Counted from the first letter of the stretch, positions 9,107-17,641 are shown. The stretch is DNA of 64,000 nt from Sphaerothrix epifaneia (GCF_042788235.1 NZ_JBHZOL010000031.1:62001-126000); one strand, 5' to 3'. A program made the numbers and translations. The notes: generated by a model from the sequence alone, not told the origin.

Positions 9107-9367
9107 CTATCGCTTGCCTTCAAACTTCTGGTACCAGATAAAGTGGCCCAGCACGGTAATTAACAGGGTAAGGCCGCCGCCGACCCCCACTAGCAGCGGA
9201 TTGTAGCTGCCACGGCTGAGGTTGGTCATCCACAGGTGGGTTTGCGCCGAACCCACTAGCTGATCGGCTATGACCGGAAACAGGTACATCAACGAAGCGC
9301 CAACAATCAGCCAGCCGACCATAGCCATCAGCAAAAAAATCGTTTTGGCGGTGGATTGAGTACCCAT
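9107..9367 (-). CDS. Small two-helix membrane protein of unknown function
   Basis: An 86-residue protein starting at ATG 9367. A GTG at 9379 inside a HIP1 palindrome is an alternative start four codons upstream. Two hydrophobic segments are clear (FLLMAMVGWLIVGASLMYLF and LLVGVGGGLTLLITVLGHFIW), joined by a polar loop with LTNLSRG-like residues, and the short tail YQKFEGKR is basic. It converges tail to tail with the exported protein that ends at 9097. I do not recognise the family. Confidence 0.65.
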   Translation of the reverse strand: MGTQSTAKTIFLLMAMVGWLIVGASLMYLFPVIADQLVGSAQTHLWMTNLSRGSYNPLLVGVGGGLTLLITVLGHFIWYQKFEGKR

Positions 9368-9496
9368 AGGCGATCGCACTTTAGAACATCTGCCGCTTGT
9401 GTCAGTCTGGAAAAAATTAACGAATTTACGTCATTTTAGCCTACAAGAAACCCAAGATTTTCTCCAGGTTGCGAGAAGAGGGTTATGGGCTAAGGA

Positions 9497-9543
9497 CAGA
9501 AGGCAAGCTGTTCTGTCAGCGGCTTTCGGCCAATGAAGTGTCT
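9497..9543 (+). repeat. Dispersed 47-base repeat, copy A
   Basis: Matches 18930-18976 at 39 of 47 positions by my alignment, with a central identical block TTCTGTCAGCGGCTT. Both copies are intergenic. Each contains an imperfect GCGGCT/AGCC(G) hairpin core that also resembles the palindrome at 26318-26338. Confidence 0.6.
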
Positions 9544-9846
9544 AAACTTGGGTGGCTACAGCTATACCCTCCGCTTTAGCACTCCATAGCGGCTGCTCAG
9601 TCGTTAAAGCAGTTTGAAATATCAACAGGCCACCGCGCCATCGCTGGCCTAAACAGATCCTTTGGGTTTACTCCCTCGTAAAAGAAGGTGACAAAGTTCA
9701 GGCGGCGGCAGCGCTAGCGCTGAGCCATACGGGCGATCGCTCGTCACTGCCAGTCTATCAATGTTATCTTTTGTTAAAGATTCTCAACTGACAATGGCCG
9801 ACTCAGGTTAAGCATTCAACGCTACCCCCCTTCTCAACTTCACCCC

Positions 9847-9874
9847 AAGGGCACCGTGATGACGCCGTGCCCTT
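9847..9874 (+). promoter_or_regulatory. Hairpin in leader of the potassium channel gene
   Basis: AAGGGCAC (9847-9854) pairs perfectly with GTGCCCTT (9867-9874) across a 12-base loop, followed by a short pyrimidine tract. It ends 44 bases before the chosen channel start. It could be a weak terminator or leader structure; an upstream ATG at 9856 falls in the loop. Confidence 0.4.
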
Positions 9875-9918
9875 TCCCTTTATGGAGTCAAGCTGAGAGT
9901 TCCCCGCAGGAGACAGAT

Positions 9919-10869
9919 ATGGTTTTCAAACAGCAGCCTCGCCGCCCTTCTTCACGGTTAGTCGTTCGGGACGGAGAAGTTCCCGATGTGGTTCGTTTAG
10001 GCGATCCCCATTCTCAATGGCGCGATCTGTACCATCTGCTGTTGACCATTCCCTGGACAGGTTTTATCGGCCTTTTGAGTCTAATTTATTTGTTGATTAA
10101 TGCTTTATTTGCGATCGCGTATTTAGCAGGCGGAGATTGCATCGCCAATTCAGACGGGTCGTTTATGCAAGCCTTTTTCTTTAGCGTGCAGACAATGGCT
10201 TCTATTGGTTATGGCAGCATGCATCCTGTAACCACCTACGCCAATTTACTGGTGGTTGTCGAAGCCTTTGTGGGTCTGTTGTTTATTGCCATGGCAACAG
10301 GTCTAATTTTTACCCGCTTTGCTCTGCCCACAGCCCGCATTTTATTTAGCCACTATGCCGTTATTTCATTGCACAACGGTGTGCCCACTCTGATGTTTCG
10401 TACCGCCAATAAACGGCGCAACCGCATTCTCGAAGCTCAGCTTTGGGTCACGCTAGTACGCGACGAAATTACCCTAGAAGGCGAACATCTACGACGGTTT
10501 CACGACTTGCATTTGATCCGCTCCCACACCCCCCTGTTTGCCCTAACCTGGACAGCTATGCACCCGATTGACCCTAGCAGTCCACTCTATGGCGAAACAC
10601 CTGAGTCACTAGCGGCGGCTAATGCGGAGATTGTCGTCGCGTTGACAGGGTTGGATGAAACCGTTTCTCAAACCATTCACGCTCGCCATTCTTTCGTGTC
10701 AGAAGAAATTTTGTGGGGCTATCGACTAGCAGATATTCTTCTATGGACAGACGACGGGCGGCGGGCGATTGACTACACCAGCTTCGATCGCGTTGTGCCT
10801 GTGTCTTCTCCGCCTGAACTAAGCCGATTAAGCAACAGCGATCGCGCTAGAGATAGTTCAGCGCTGTAG
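9919..10869 (+). CDS. Inward-rectifier-type (KirBac) potassium channel
   Basis: A 316-residue channel subunit, expected to tetramerise in the plasma membrane. ATG 9919 is preferred because AGGAGA lies at the right distance; the frame opens further upstream at 9856, inside a hairpin. Features: outer helix about 46-72, pore helix and selectivity filter TMASIGYG at 92-99, inner helix about 108-132, then an immunoglobulin-like cytoplasmic Kir domain (NKRRNRILEAQLWVTLVRDE, FDLHLIRS-like HDLHLIRSHTPLFALTWT, and FVSEEILWGYRLADIL). The Ser-Ile before GYG replaces the more common Thr-Val. Gene stands alone; tail to tail with lipA. Confidence 0.9.
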   Translation: MVFKQQPRRPSSRLVVRDGEVPDVVRLGDPHSQWRDLYHLLLTIPWTGFIGLLSLIYLLINALFAIAYLAGGDCIANSDGSFMQAFFFSVQTMASIGYGSMHPVTTYANLLVVVEAFVGLLFIAMATGLIFTRFALPTARILFSHYAVISLHNGVPTLMFRTANKRRNRILEAQLWVTLVRDEITLEGEHLRRFHDLHLIRSHTPLFALTWTAMHPIDPSSPLYGETPESLAAANAEIVVALTGLDETVSQTIHARHSFVSEEILWGYRLADILLWTDDGRRAIDYTSFDRVVPVSSPPELSRLSNSDRARDSSAL

Positions 10870-10885
10870 CTGCTTTAGGCTTAGC

Positions 10886-11791
10886 TCAACTGGACGGCGG
10901 CGATGACAGGGGTAAAGAGCGCGATCGCGGAAACTGCTGCATCAACTGTCTGACCTGCTCAGCCTGATAAGAGCTGCGAGTGAGGGGCGAAGCCACTACC
11001 TGCAAAAATCCCATTGCCTCGCCCTGTTGCTGCCACTGGGCAAACTGCTCTGGGGTGACAAATGTCTGCACGGGCAAATGCTTGGGGCTAGGTTGTAGAT
11101 ATTGACCAATCGTCAGAATATCGCAATCTACCCGGCGCAAATCAGCCATTACCTGTTGAACTTCGGCAGCCGTTTCACCTAAACCCACCATCAAGCCAGA
11201 CTTGGTATAAATCCAAGGGGCGATCGCTCGGCTACGCTGCAACAGTTCTAAAGTTCGCGCATAATTGCCCTGAGGGCGCACCCGACGGTAAAGGCGGGCG
11301 ATCGTTTCAGTATTGTGGTTTAGGACATCTGGCTGAGCGGCCAGAATAGTTTCTAGCGCAGCCCAATTGCCGCAGAGATCCGGAATGAGTACCTCAATCG
11401 TCGTTTGCGGCGAAGTCTGACGAATAGCTGCAATACAAGCCACAAACTGAGACGCGCCGCCATCGGTCAAATCATCCCGATTGACCGATGTAATCACCAC
11501 ATGATTTAACCCCAAGCGCTGTACTGCTTCCGCTAAACGTAGCGGTTCACTTGGATCAAGCGCTTTAGGCTTTTTCTCAAAGTCAATATCGCAGTAGGGG
11601 CAGGCGCGGGTACAGGCAGGCCCCATAATCAAAAAAGTAGCGGTTCCAGCGTTGAAGCATTCGCCAATGTTGGGACACGAGGCTTCTTCACAAACCGTGT
11701 TGAGACCCAAATCTTGCAAAACCGCCTTGACATTGCCAACGCGCTCCCACTGAGGAGCTTTGACCCTGAGCCAGTCTGGTTTAACTGCCAC
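10886..11791 (-). CDS. lipA: Lipoyl synthase (radical SAM)
   Basis: A 301-residue radical-SAM enzyme that inserts two sulfurs into octanoyl chains on lipoyl-dependent proteins. Both iron-sulfur clusters are visible: the auxiliary cluster cysteines C34, C39 and C45 in CEEASCPNIGEC, and the radical-SAM motif C60-x3-C64-x2-C67 in CTRACPYC. Later landmarks are TSVNRDDLTDGGA, LNHNTETIARLYRRVRPQ, KSGLMVGLGE and the C-terminal RSSYQAEQ. The start is a GTG at 11791 and no strong ribosome site is seen. Cyanobacteria often have two lipA copies; only this one is visible here. Confidence 0.95.
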   Translation of the reverse strand: MAVKPDWLRVKAPQWERVGNVKAVLQDLGLNTVCEEASCPNIGECFNAGTATFLIMGPACTRACPYCDIDFEKKPKALDPSEPLRLAEAVQRLGLNHVVITSVNRDDLTDGGASQFVACIAAIRQTSPQTTIEVLIPDLCGNWAALETILAAQPDVLNHNTETIARLYRRVRPQGNYARTLELLQRSRAIAPWIYTKSGLMVGLGETAAEVQQVMADLRRVDCDILTIGQYLQPSPKHLPVQTFVTPEQFAQWQQQGEAMGFLQVVASPLTRSSYQAEQVRQLMQQFPRSRSLPLSSPPSS

Positions 11792-12238
11792 TGAAAATTT
11801 GCCCTAAAGCGTCCAAGCCCCATCTTAGCAACTCTTGGCTTACCCTCAACGCTAAGCAGATTAAGCCAGTCTTCTTTTTAGAGGCTTACCATTGCAGGCA
11901 AAGACTCAATCGAGACACTCTGAAAATTGAGCTTCATTGGTTTGCAGACTTTTCAGCTTTAGATTGTCTTGAGAGTATGAGCGTGAGCAAGATCAGCGAA
12001 TGGTTAAAGAGCCGCTGCGACTGAGCAAGTTACGTAAGTTCTTAGATATTTACAAACTGTACCACTCGCTTTAGACATCCTCACCAGTTCCTCAGATTTG
12101 CCCCCTATTGTCTAGGGCAAGTGGACATGCAAATGGCGCTGGCAACGAAACGCGATTTTGCGAGAAGCGCCCATTTGGCTCTGTAGATTCAAAGTGAACA
12201 CTCGAACACAAAAACTGTTTTAACAAATTGAGGCTGCT
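11792..12238 (+). other. Intergenic region, nothing firm seen
   Basis: About 450 bases upstream of lipA (minus strand) and of the zinc-ribbon mini-protein (plus strand), so it should hold both promoters. The only frames are very short (for example a 14-codon frame near 11977). GAGG eight bases before 12239 serves the downstream gene. Confidence 0.5.
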
Positions 12239-12439
12239 ATGACGTCTTGCCCTTACTGCTCAAGCAATGTGCTCCGCCACATCCGGCACAATAAAGTTTA
12301 CTGGTTTTGCCAACACTGCTGGCAAGAGGTGCCTGAACTGTCGCAAGCCATAGAAAACAAACGTTGGCAACCCTCGGCAGTTTTAACCACGCACTGCGCT
12401 CAATTGGCTTTACCCCAGCGAGTTTCGCTGGCGATATAG
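12239..12439 (+). CDS. Zinc-ribbon mini-protein
   Basis: A 66-residue protein with two CxxC pairs (C4PYC7 and C24QHC27) separated by the basic segment LRHIRHNKVYWF, a classic rubredoxin-type zinc ribbon. The remaining 35 residues are not similar to anything I can name. The ATG at 12239 follows GAGG with good spacing. I believe close relatives of this type exist in many cyanobacteria, but I know of no assigned function. It may bind nucleic acid or a partner protein. It ends 21 bases before the stop of the convergent M28 peptidase gene. Confidence 0.75.
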   Translation: MTSCPYCSSNVLRHIRHNKVYWFCQHCWQEVPELSQAIENKRWQPSAVLTTHCAQLALPQRVSLAI

Positions 12440-12460
12440 GCAGGCAATTTTTAGTTTTTG

Positions 12461-13462
12461 TTAGCCTTTTAGCAACAGTTCTACGGCATCAATGACGCGC
12501 TGAGTCACCCCGGTTAAAAACTGAAAGTCGAGGGTTTCAGCCGTGTCAGTAGGCTGATGATAATGAGGATTACGGAAATTAGCGGTATCGGTGACCAGCA
12601 CGGCACCGATACCTTTTTGCCATAGTGGGGCGTGGTCACTCCGGAGCAGGTCTGCAGGCAAGCTGGGGCTAAGCGGTATCGGCAATGTAATGGCTGGGGG
12701 CAAATTAGCCCGCTCGGTCGCTTGAAAAGCACTCAAAAGCTCTGGATGACCTAAGTCACCAATCACGCCAATAAAGTTACCGCGATCGCTGGGTAAGGCA
12801 AAGGGCAGATCGCCGGGATAGCGCTGACAGCCTGCCGTATCACAGCTATAGCCCAGCATTTCCAAAATAATTGCGCCCATTGTCTTGTCCAGGTTGGCCG
12901 CATTTTCGGCGTAGGCTAAGCTGCCGAGCAGTCCGCTTTCTTCTTGGTCAAAAAAGACAAGCTGTAGCGATCGCGGATGTGACTGGCGACCAAATAAGCG
13001 GGCAATTTCTAACAAAGCAGCAACAGCGCTAGCGTTGTCGTCAGCGCCAGGAGAGTCTTTAACCGTATCAAAATGGGCACCCACTACTAGCCTCCCAGCT
13101 TCAGCATCGGTGCCCGGTTTATCAGCAATCAGGTTAGTCCCTTCTGCAAAAGACGCTAGCTGCACCTGCCAACCAAAAGACGTTAACTGTTCAATCAGAT
13201 AGCCTCTGGCTCGGATACGATCGACTTCATCAAAGCGAGGATAAGCGATCGCTGCGACATGCGCCGCCAAACGATCGGCATCGGCGGTTAGCATTACCTG
13301 GGCAAAGCGCTCTGAAGCTTGAGCAACGGTGTGAATAGGTCGCGATCGCAACGCTGGTAGCGAAGCAGTAGAAAAAGGGGTGATGTCGAAAATTGAGATT
13401 AGACTCAAAGTTGCGATCGCCACCAAGCCTAGACCAATGATTTTTCTAATTTGATGAGACAT
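12461..13462 (-). CDS. M28 family zinc aminopeptidase, membrane-anchored
   Basis: A 333-residue peptidase from ATG 13462. The frame is open back to TTG 13552, which would add a second hydrophobic segment; neither start has a clear ribosome site. One N-terminal helix (IIGLGLVAIATLSLISIF) anchors or exports the enzyme. The dinuclear zinc site of family M28 is complete: H130 and D132 in GAHFDTV, D141 in GADDNASA, E174/E175 in DQEESGLLG, an acidic residue in EMLGYSCD and the final His in NPHYHQPTDT. Probably acts in the periplasm, removing N-terminal residues from peptides. Substrate unknown. Confidence 0.85.
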   Translation of the reverse strand: MSHQIRKIIGLGLVAIATLSLISIFDITPFSTASLPALRSRPIHTVAQASERFAQVMLTADADRLAAHVAAIAYPRFDEVDRIRARGYLIEQLTSFGWQVQLASFAEGTNLIADKPGTDAEAGRLVVGAHFDTVKDSPGADDNASAVAALLEIARLFGRQSHPRSLQLVFFDQEESGLLGSLAYAENAANLDKTMGAIILEMLGYSCDTAGCQRYPGDLPFALPSDRGNFIGVIGDLGHPELLSAFQATERANLPPAITLPIPLSPSLPADLLRSDHAPLWQKGIGAVLVTDTANFRNPHYHQPTDTAETLDFQFLTGVTQRVIDAVELLLKG

Positions 13463-13872
13463 CACATCAACTATTTGAAAGGTTGTCGCTAACGTCAGCA
13501 GGCCAAAAACAAAAAGTAGAATGAAAGGTTTTCTCTTAGCAGCTTTCAGCAATTTACGGGTTGCGACCCTAGTGGCACAGCGATAACGGTCAAGCAGCCA
13601 TCACGCCAGCAACGGTAGGTCAAACCATACTGAATATGTCGTTATTTGTGAATTTGTATCAATCTTGTCATAGAGAAAATAAAAACACATTAAAGTTATC
13701 GTTTTTTAGCCATTTCGTGTTAAGAAAAGTGGTCTACAATTCATTTTTCTCACTTACTTACGATAGGATTTAAGCGTAAGCAGAAAGCCCTTTTCTGCAC
13801 CTAGACCCCAAGGCTTTTTACAGGTTTGGATGTTCCTTTTGTCCGGTCATCTCTTTAATTCGAGGTGTTTGC

Positions 13873-14031
13873 ATGAACATTTTTAGAATCATCAACGGTG
13901 TGTTTCAGTATTTGCTTGAAGCGATCGGGCGGATCTTCAGTCCCAGTGACGATGCTTACCCAAATACTGGGGTACAGCCGTTTACAGGAGAGCCGCTTTC
14001 AGAATGGCTAGATGCTGGCTTCGGTCAATAA
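13873..14031 (+). CDS. 52-residue conserved-looking small protein
   Basis: ATG 13873 is preceded by GAGGTG and followed by 52 codons, ending TAA at 14029-14031. A strong terminator comes 65 bases later, so this is a complete monocistronic unit. The N-terminal half is an amphipathic helix (MNIFRIINGVFQYLLEAIGR), followed by the polar motif FSPSDDAYPNTGVQPFTGEP. I have a recollection of similar short cyanobacterial proteins with a SDDxYPxTGVQPF motif, but no function. The helix could lie on a membrane surface. Confidence 0.75.
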   Translation: MNIFRIINGVFQYLLEAIGRIFSPSDDAYPNTGVQPFTGEPLSEWLDAGFGQ

Positions 14032-14095
14032 GGTACCGTAGATTTTGTCAAGGGTTCTTTAATGATTTAGCTGAAAATGCAGTCTCACTATGGTT

Positions 14096-14122
14096 AACCT
14101 CCAGAGATTCTGGAGGTTTTTT
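14096..14122 (+). terminator. Rho-independent terminator of the 52-residue gene
   Basis: AACCTCCAGA (14096-14105) pairs with TCTGGAGGTT (14109-14118) over a 3-base loop, giving a 10-bp perfect stem followed by a T-run to 14122. It ends three bases before the stop of the convergent M15 peptidase gene. Confidence 0.92.
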
Positions 14123-14124
14123 AA

Positions 14125-15420
14125 TTAAAACCCCCAAAAGCGACGGGGACCCGTATCTAAATGCAACAGATTGGGGATTGTACTGTAAATCCCAATGCCA
14201 CCTGGCCACCAAGACATCACAACATTGGCTAAGCGCCGACCGCTATAGCCTTCGACTTGTAAATCTGCCGCTTTGCCGGTTAAATGGTAGCTCTGAGAAG
14301 CGCCGCCGACCGCCCGATTGACGGCAGGTGGACGGTACCAGGAATTTACTTGAAACGGCTGTCCAATTTGCTCTCTAGCCCGCTGTAATTGCCGCGCCAG
14401 ACCAATAATATTGTTCACAATATTTTCAGTAGGCGGAATGCGAGTTCCGTCTTTAGTCGCCTCACCCCAGGTAAAGCTACCACCCGGAATAATCGGCTGA
14501 TCGCTATAAAACGTGCTGATATTGCCCGGCAGCTTAAAGCTTCTACCTGTATAGATAGGGGTAGAAGGGGTCGTCGGCTGCGGCAGAGGATAAACAACTT
14601 TGCCGTTGCGCTCGACCTGAGCATGTCCTTCATACACATACCAGGTACTTAGCTGCTTGATGTAGTCTTGCTCGTAGCGCAGCGCAAACTTGATGTGATT
14701 GTTAAAGTCACCGTTGGCGTCGGCGTAGGCATAAGAATGCAGCTTTAAAACGGTGCCTGCCGGAATTGAGTACGTTTCTTCGCTAGACAATGCCGTAGAC
14801 TGAAGCGGGCGACGCTTCAGCAGCGTATTTGCGGTAATACGCAGTACAGGTGCATTGGGGTCTTCGGGCGGATAAACAACCTGGCGATCAAATTCAACGT
14901 AAGCATGTTTTTCGTAGACAAACCAGGTGTTTAACCCTCGAATATAGTCTTGCTGATAGCGAAAGGTAAACTTAATGTGACTGCTAAAGTCACCCTGGGT
15001 ATCGGCATAGGCATAAGCCAGCAGCGCATAGCTTTGATTAGGGGCAGCAGCGGCTTTTTCATCTTCAGGCAGCATGGCCGCATCTAGAGGCCGACGCTTG
15101 AGCAGGGTGCTACGGGTAATTCTAAGGATAGGAATAGCCGTTTGATCTTCATTGGGATAAACCACCTGTCCATCAAAATCGATTTGAATGTGCAGGCTAT
15201 AGGCGTACCAGGTATTAAAACCTTGAATCGCTGTATTGGCTAGCGCGAATCGGACATGGCCGTTAAAATCACCCGTAGCGTCTGCATAAGCGTAAGACTG
15301 TATTTCAAAGGTTGATCCGGCTGCCACCGCGTACTGTTCCTGTTCGCTGAGCTGAGCAGTCTGCTCAGGTCGCAGCTTAAAAACCGTGTCCTCTATCACC
15401 CTAAGAAATTGCTCAGCCAT
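14125..15420 (-). CDS. M15A-type D,D-peptidase with three N-terminal repeats
   Basis: A 431-residue protein. The N-terminal 280 residues are three tandem repeats of about 90 residues; each has a LLKRRPL-like start (FKLRPEQ in the first), then SYAYAD or AYAYAD, GDFNxH(I/V)KF, NTWYxYE-type and GQVVYP motifs. A short Pro/Thr linker leads to a C-terminal peptidase M15 domain (about 300-431) with zinc and catalytic residues H379 and D386 in SYHLTGKAADL, and H420 and D422 in LLHLDTG. No signal peptide is visible, which is odd for an enzyme whose family cuts peptidoglycan stem peptides. The repeats may bind cell wall or glycan. Confidence 0.85.
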   Translation of the reverse strand: MAEQFLRVIEDTVFKLRPEQTAQLSEQEQYAVAAGSTFEIQSYAYADATGDFNGHVRFALANTAIQGFNTWYAYSLHIQIDFDGQVVYPNEDQTAIPILRITRSTLLKRRPLDAAMLPEDEKAAAAPNQSYALLAYAYADTQGDFSSHIKFTFRYQQDYIRGLNTWFVYEKHAYVEFDRQVVYPPEDPNAPVLRITANTLLKRRPLQSTALSSEETYSIPAGTVLKLHSYAYADANGDFNNHIKFALRYEQDYIKQLSTWYVYEGHAQVERNGKVVYPLPQPTTPSTPIYTGRSFKLPGNISTFYSDQPIIPGGSFTWGEATKDGTRIPPTENIVNNIIGLARQLQRAREQIGQPFQVNSWYRPPAVNRAVGGASQSYHLTGKAADLQVEGYSGRRLANVVMSWWPGGIGIYSTIPNLLHLDTGPRRFWGF

Positions 15421-15555
15421 AGCGCCCTGTCCGTACTACTTCTCGCTAGGTTAGCAAAGGATGAAGGCGTTGCGGGGTCAGAAAGAAAGGGAGAACAAAT
15501 CTGCTGATCTCTCTGGCACAATTTGGGGCAATTTTTAACGGGCGAGGGATGGGGT

Positions 15556-16791
15556 TCACTCTAAGCGACGGCTACGGGTCAGGTTGAACCGTTGCGAAAA
15601 GGCTTTCTTCCGAGCACCCGCAGTATGACCTTGCTCAAACTCGGTTGCTAGGTCGTTGAGCGTTGTGGCTTCGCTGTCTAGGCGGGGCGAGGCGGGCATA
15701 GCGCTAAAGGCTTGACTGGCACTGCGTAGGGCGGCACCAGCGCCCGCTAAATCGCCGCTGTCGGCTTTGGCGATCGCTTCTTGTCTAGCTCGGGCTGCCA
15801 TTAGTAAGGCTACCTGCTCCTGCACCACTGGATTAGCCGGAAAATCGCTCATTTGTTCCGCTCCAACAATAGGCAGTTGCAGCGCCGCCTGGAGGACTTG
15901 GCGTCCGCCCTGTTGCGGATCATCCCAGGCCAGACGAACCTGACAAAGGGAAGTTGCTTGCGCTAAGGCGGGTAACCGTAGCCGCGCGACTACCGTGATT
16001 GGGTTACCTACTACCAAATTCGGGAGTTTCAACCGTCCATACTCGGTTTTATCAAAGTCGTTGAGGATGTCCATAACGGTGGTACCGGCTTGGGGGGAAA
16101 GACCCAAACTGACCTTTTGGCCAACCGTTGCAACCAGTCCCTGTAGTTCAGTTTGAAAGATATGGGGCAGTTGATCTGGCGAGGCAATGTGATAGAAGTT
16201 GCCATCCCCACTGCGGGCCATAGCCTCTAGCAAATCTTCGCTATAGTCGTTGCCCACTCCCATGGCAGAGGTACCAATGCCGCGCTGCGACAGGCCATGA
16301 ACATCTTGAGCGATCGCATCGGGATTGGTTTCGCCCACATTGGCTAAACCATCAGACAGCAAAAGAACTCGATTCAGGTGTTCGGGGTTGAGGTACTGGC
16401 TGACCTGCATTCCCCCTTCTACCCAACCCGCATGTAATGCGGTGGAGCTACCAGCCCGAATATCGCGGATAGTTTGCAAAATGCGGTGCTTGTCAGTAGC
16501 TAAGGTATTGGCAACAACCGTTTGCACCCGGGTATCAAACAAGACGACGCTGATGCGATCGCTGGGCAAAAGCTGCTCGATGGCATAGCAGGCTGCTTGT
16601 TTGGCATAGTCGAGCTTAGGCCCAGCCATTGAACCAGAGCGATCAATCACCAAGCTGAGGTTAAGCGGCGGGCGGGTCACGGTAGCCAGAACTGCTGGCG
16701 GCGAAATTTTGATCAACACATCTAGCGTTGTGGAGCGATGGGCAGCGATCGCCCCATGCATCGGAATTAGCTCAAGGGTGGGTAAAGTCAT
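15556..16791 (-). CDS. VWA-domain protein
   Basis: A 411-residue cytosolic-looking protein. A von Willebrand factor A domain spans about residues 42-220, with the metal-ion-dependent adhesion site D50-x-S52-x-S54 (DRSGSM), the conserved threonine in GSSTAL and the aspartate in LLSDGLAN. After it come a beta-sandwich region (about 225-320) and a helical, Ala-rich tail (about 335-411) like those in bacterial Mg-dependent VWA proteins. It lies 19 bases downstream of a MerR-like gene on the same strand, so the two are probably one operon. The role is likely metal-dependent protein binding; the partner is unknown. Confidence 0.85.
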   Translation of the reverse strand: MTLPTLELIPMHGAIAAHRSTTLDVLIKISPPAVLATVTRPPLNLSLVIDRSGSMAGPKLDYAKQAACYAIEQLLPSDRISVVLFDTRVQTVVANTLATDKHRILQTIRDIRAGSSTALHAGWVEGGMQVSQYLNPEHLNRVLLLSDGLANVGETNPDAIAQDVHGLSQRGIGTSAMGVGNDYSEDLLEAMARSGDGNFYHIASPDQLPHIFQTELQGLVATVGQKVSLGLSPQAGTTVMDILNDFDKTEYGRLKLPNLVVGNPITVVARLRLPALAQATSLCQVRLAWDDPQQGGRQVLQAALQLPIVGAEQMSDFPANPVVQEQVALLMAARARQEAIAKADSGDLAGAGAALRSASQAFSAMPASPRLDSEATTLNDLATEFEQGHTAGARKKAFSQRFNLTRSRRLE

Positions 16792-16810
16792 CGTGCAGAC
16801 CTCTTCTAAG

Positions 16811-17428
16811 TTAGGGTGCTAAATCAGCCAGTCGTTGAGCAATCAATTGCAGCAGATTCTCGCGTTCTTGCAGACTGACAGGATAGGCAAAGTCTTGGCG
16901 AACTTGAATTTCTAAGCCAGACACAATTTCTAGACGGATCCATTGCGTTGGGGCAGCAGAATCTCCCAAGCGCTGAGGCGAACGGGCAACGGCGGGGGCA
17001 AAGGCACTGGGCGCAGCGGCGGGCTGCGATCGCTGCTTCACCTGCTGAAGAAACGCTAGCGCCGGATTGGCCGTTTCTACCGTTAGCTGAATACCCCCTT
17101 GCAGTAAAGCTTCCAGTTCAGGATTAGGTTTAGTCTCCATTAGGGTTTGCACAGCGCTGGCACTGAGTCCTTCTGCCAGCAGACGACGCACCACCAGTAG
17201 TTGCAGCAGATGTCGATAGGTATAGCGGGCTTCGCGTCCCTCCTTTAAGGGTTTATCGATTAGGCTTTGGGTCGTATAGTGACGCACCAGGCGCGGGTTG
17301 ATCGCCTCGACGCTGCGCCGCGACTCGCTAGCCGGGAGAAACTGGGGCAAAAGGGCATTGGCGATATCGACGAAGGCTTCCAGCGACCACTGCGGGTCAC
17401 GTTGAGAAATCTGCTGCAATGTACTCAT
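16811..17428 (-). CDS. MerR-like DNA-binding protein paired with VWA protein
   Basis: A 205-residue protein starting at ATG 17428 (other ATGs at 17437 and 17476). The segment RLVRHYTTQSLIDKPLKEGREARYTYRHLLQLLVVRRLL is summarised by its marks RHYTTQ, EGREARY and RLLAEGLS, which match the winged helix of MerR regulators (wing and helix-turn-helix, about residues 45-100). The C-terminal part, after a Pro/Ala linker, ends in a small domain (WIRLEIVSGLEIQV) and has no sensing cysteine cluster. The next gene encodes the VWA protein. An inverted repeat immediately upstream may be an autoregulatory site. Confidence 0.75.
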   Translation of the reverse strand: MSTLQQISQRDPQWSLEAFVDIANALLPQFLPASESRRSVEAINPRLVRHYTTQSLIDKPLKEGREARYTYRHLLQLLVVRRLLAEGLSASAVQTLMETKPNPELEALLQGGIQLTVETANPALAFLQQVKQRSQPAAAPSAFAPAVARSPQRLGDSAAPTQWIRLEIVSGLEIQVRQDFAYPVSLQERENLLQLIAQRLADLAP

Positions 17429-17445
17429 GTCCCCCATGCTAACCC

Positions 17446-17463
17446 TGACAATTTTCAATGTCA
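17446..17463 (-). promoter_or_regulatory. Possible operator/promoter of the MerR-like gene
   Basis: TGACA (17446-17450) and TGTCA (17459-17463) form an inverted repeat with an 8-base spacer. On the minus strand this creates TTGACA with TAGCAT 17 bases further on, a plausible -35/-10 pair that overlaps the ATG at 17437 and would favour the start at 17428. MerR proteins typically bind such repeats between promoter elements. Inference only. Confidence 0.35.
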
Positions 17464-17641
17464 ATATCACATCCAAATGTAATTTTTTTGCAAACGCGAT
17501 CGCTGTTGCCTACTCGCTGGCTCCACATCCACTACGAGGTTGATTTAATTTACAAGCTAGCCGTCTAGGATTTCGGCAATAAGGCGATCGCAGCGCTGCC
17601 CGAACAGATCGCCTCCTTAGCTAGATGAGGCCACAGACTTT

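Larger units (their letters stand above)
9368..9918 (+). other. Intergenic region with dispersed repeat and leader hairpin
   Basis: About 550 bases between a small membrane protein (minus strand) and the potassium channel gene. No convincing frame. It carries a copy of a 47-base dispersed repeat (9497-9543) and a hairpin shortly before the channel gene (9847-9874), both listed separately. Confidence 0.6.
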
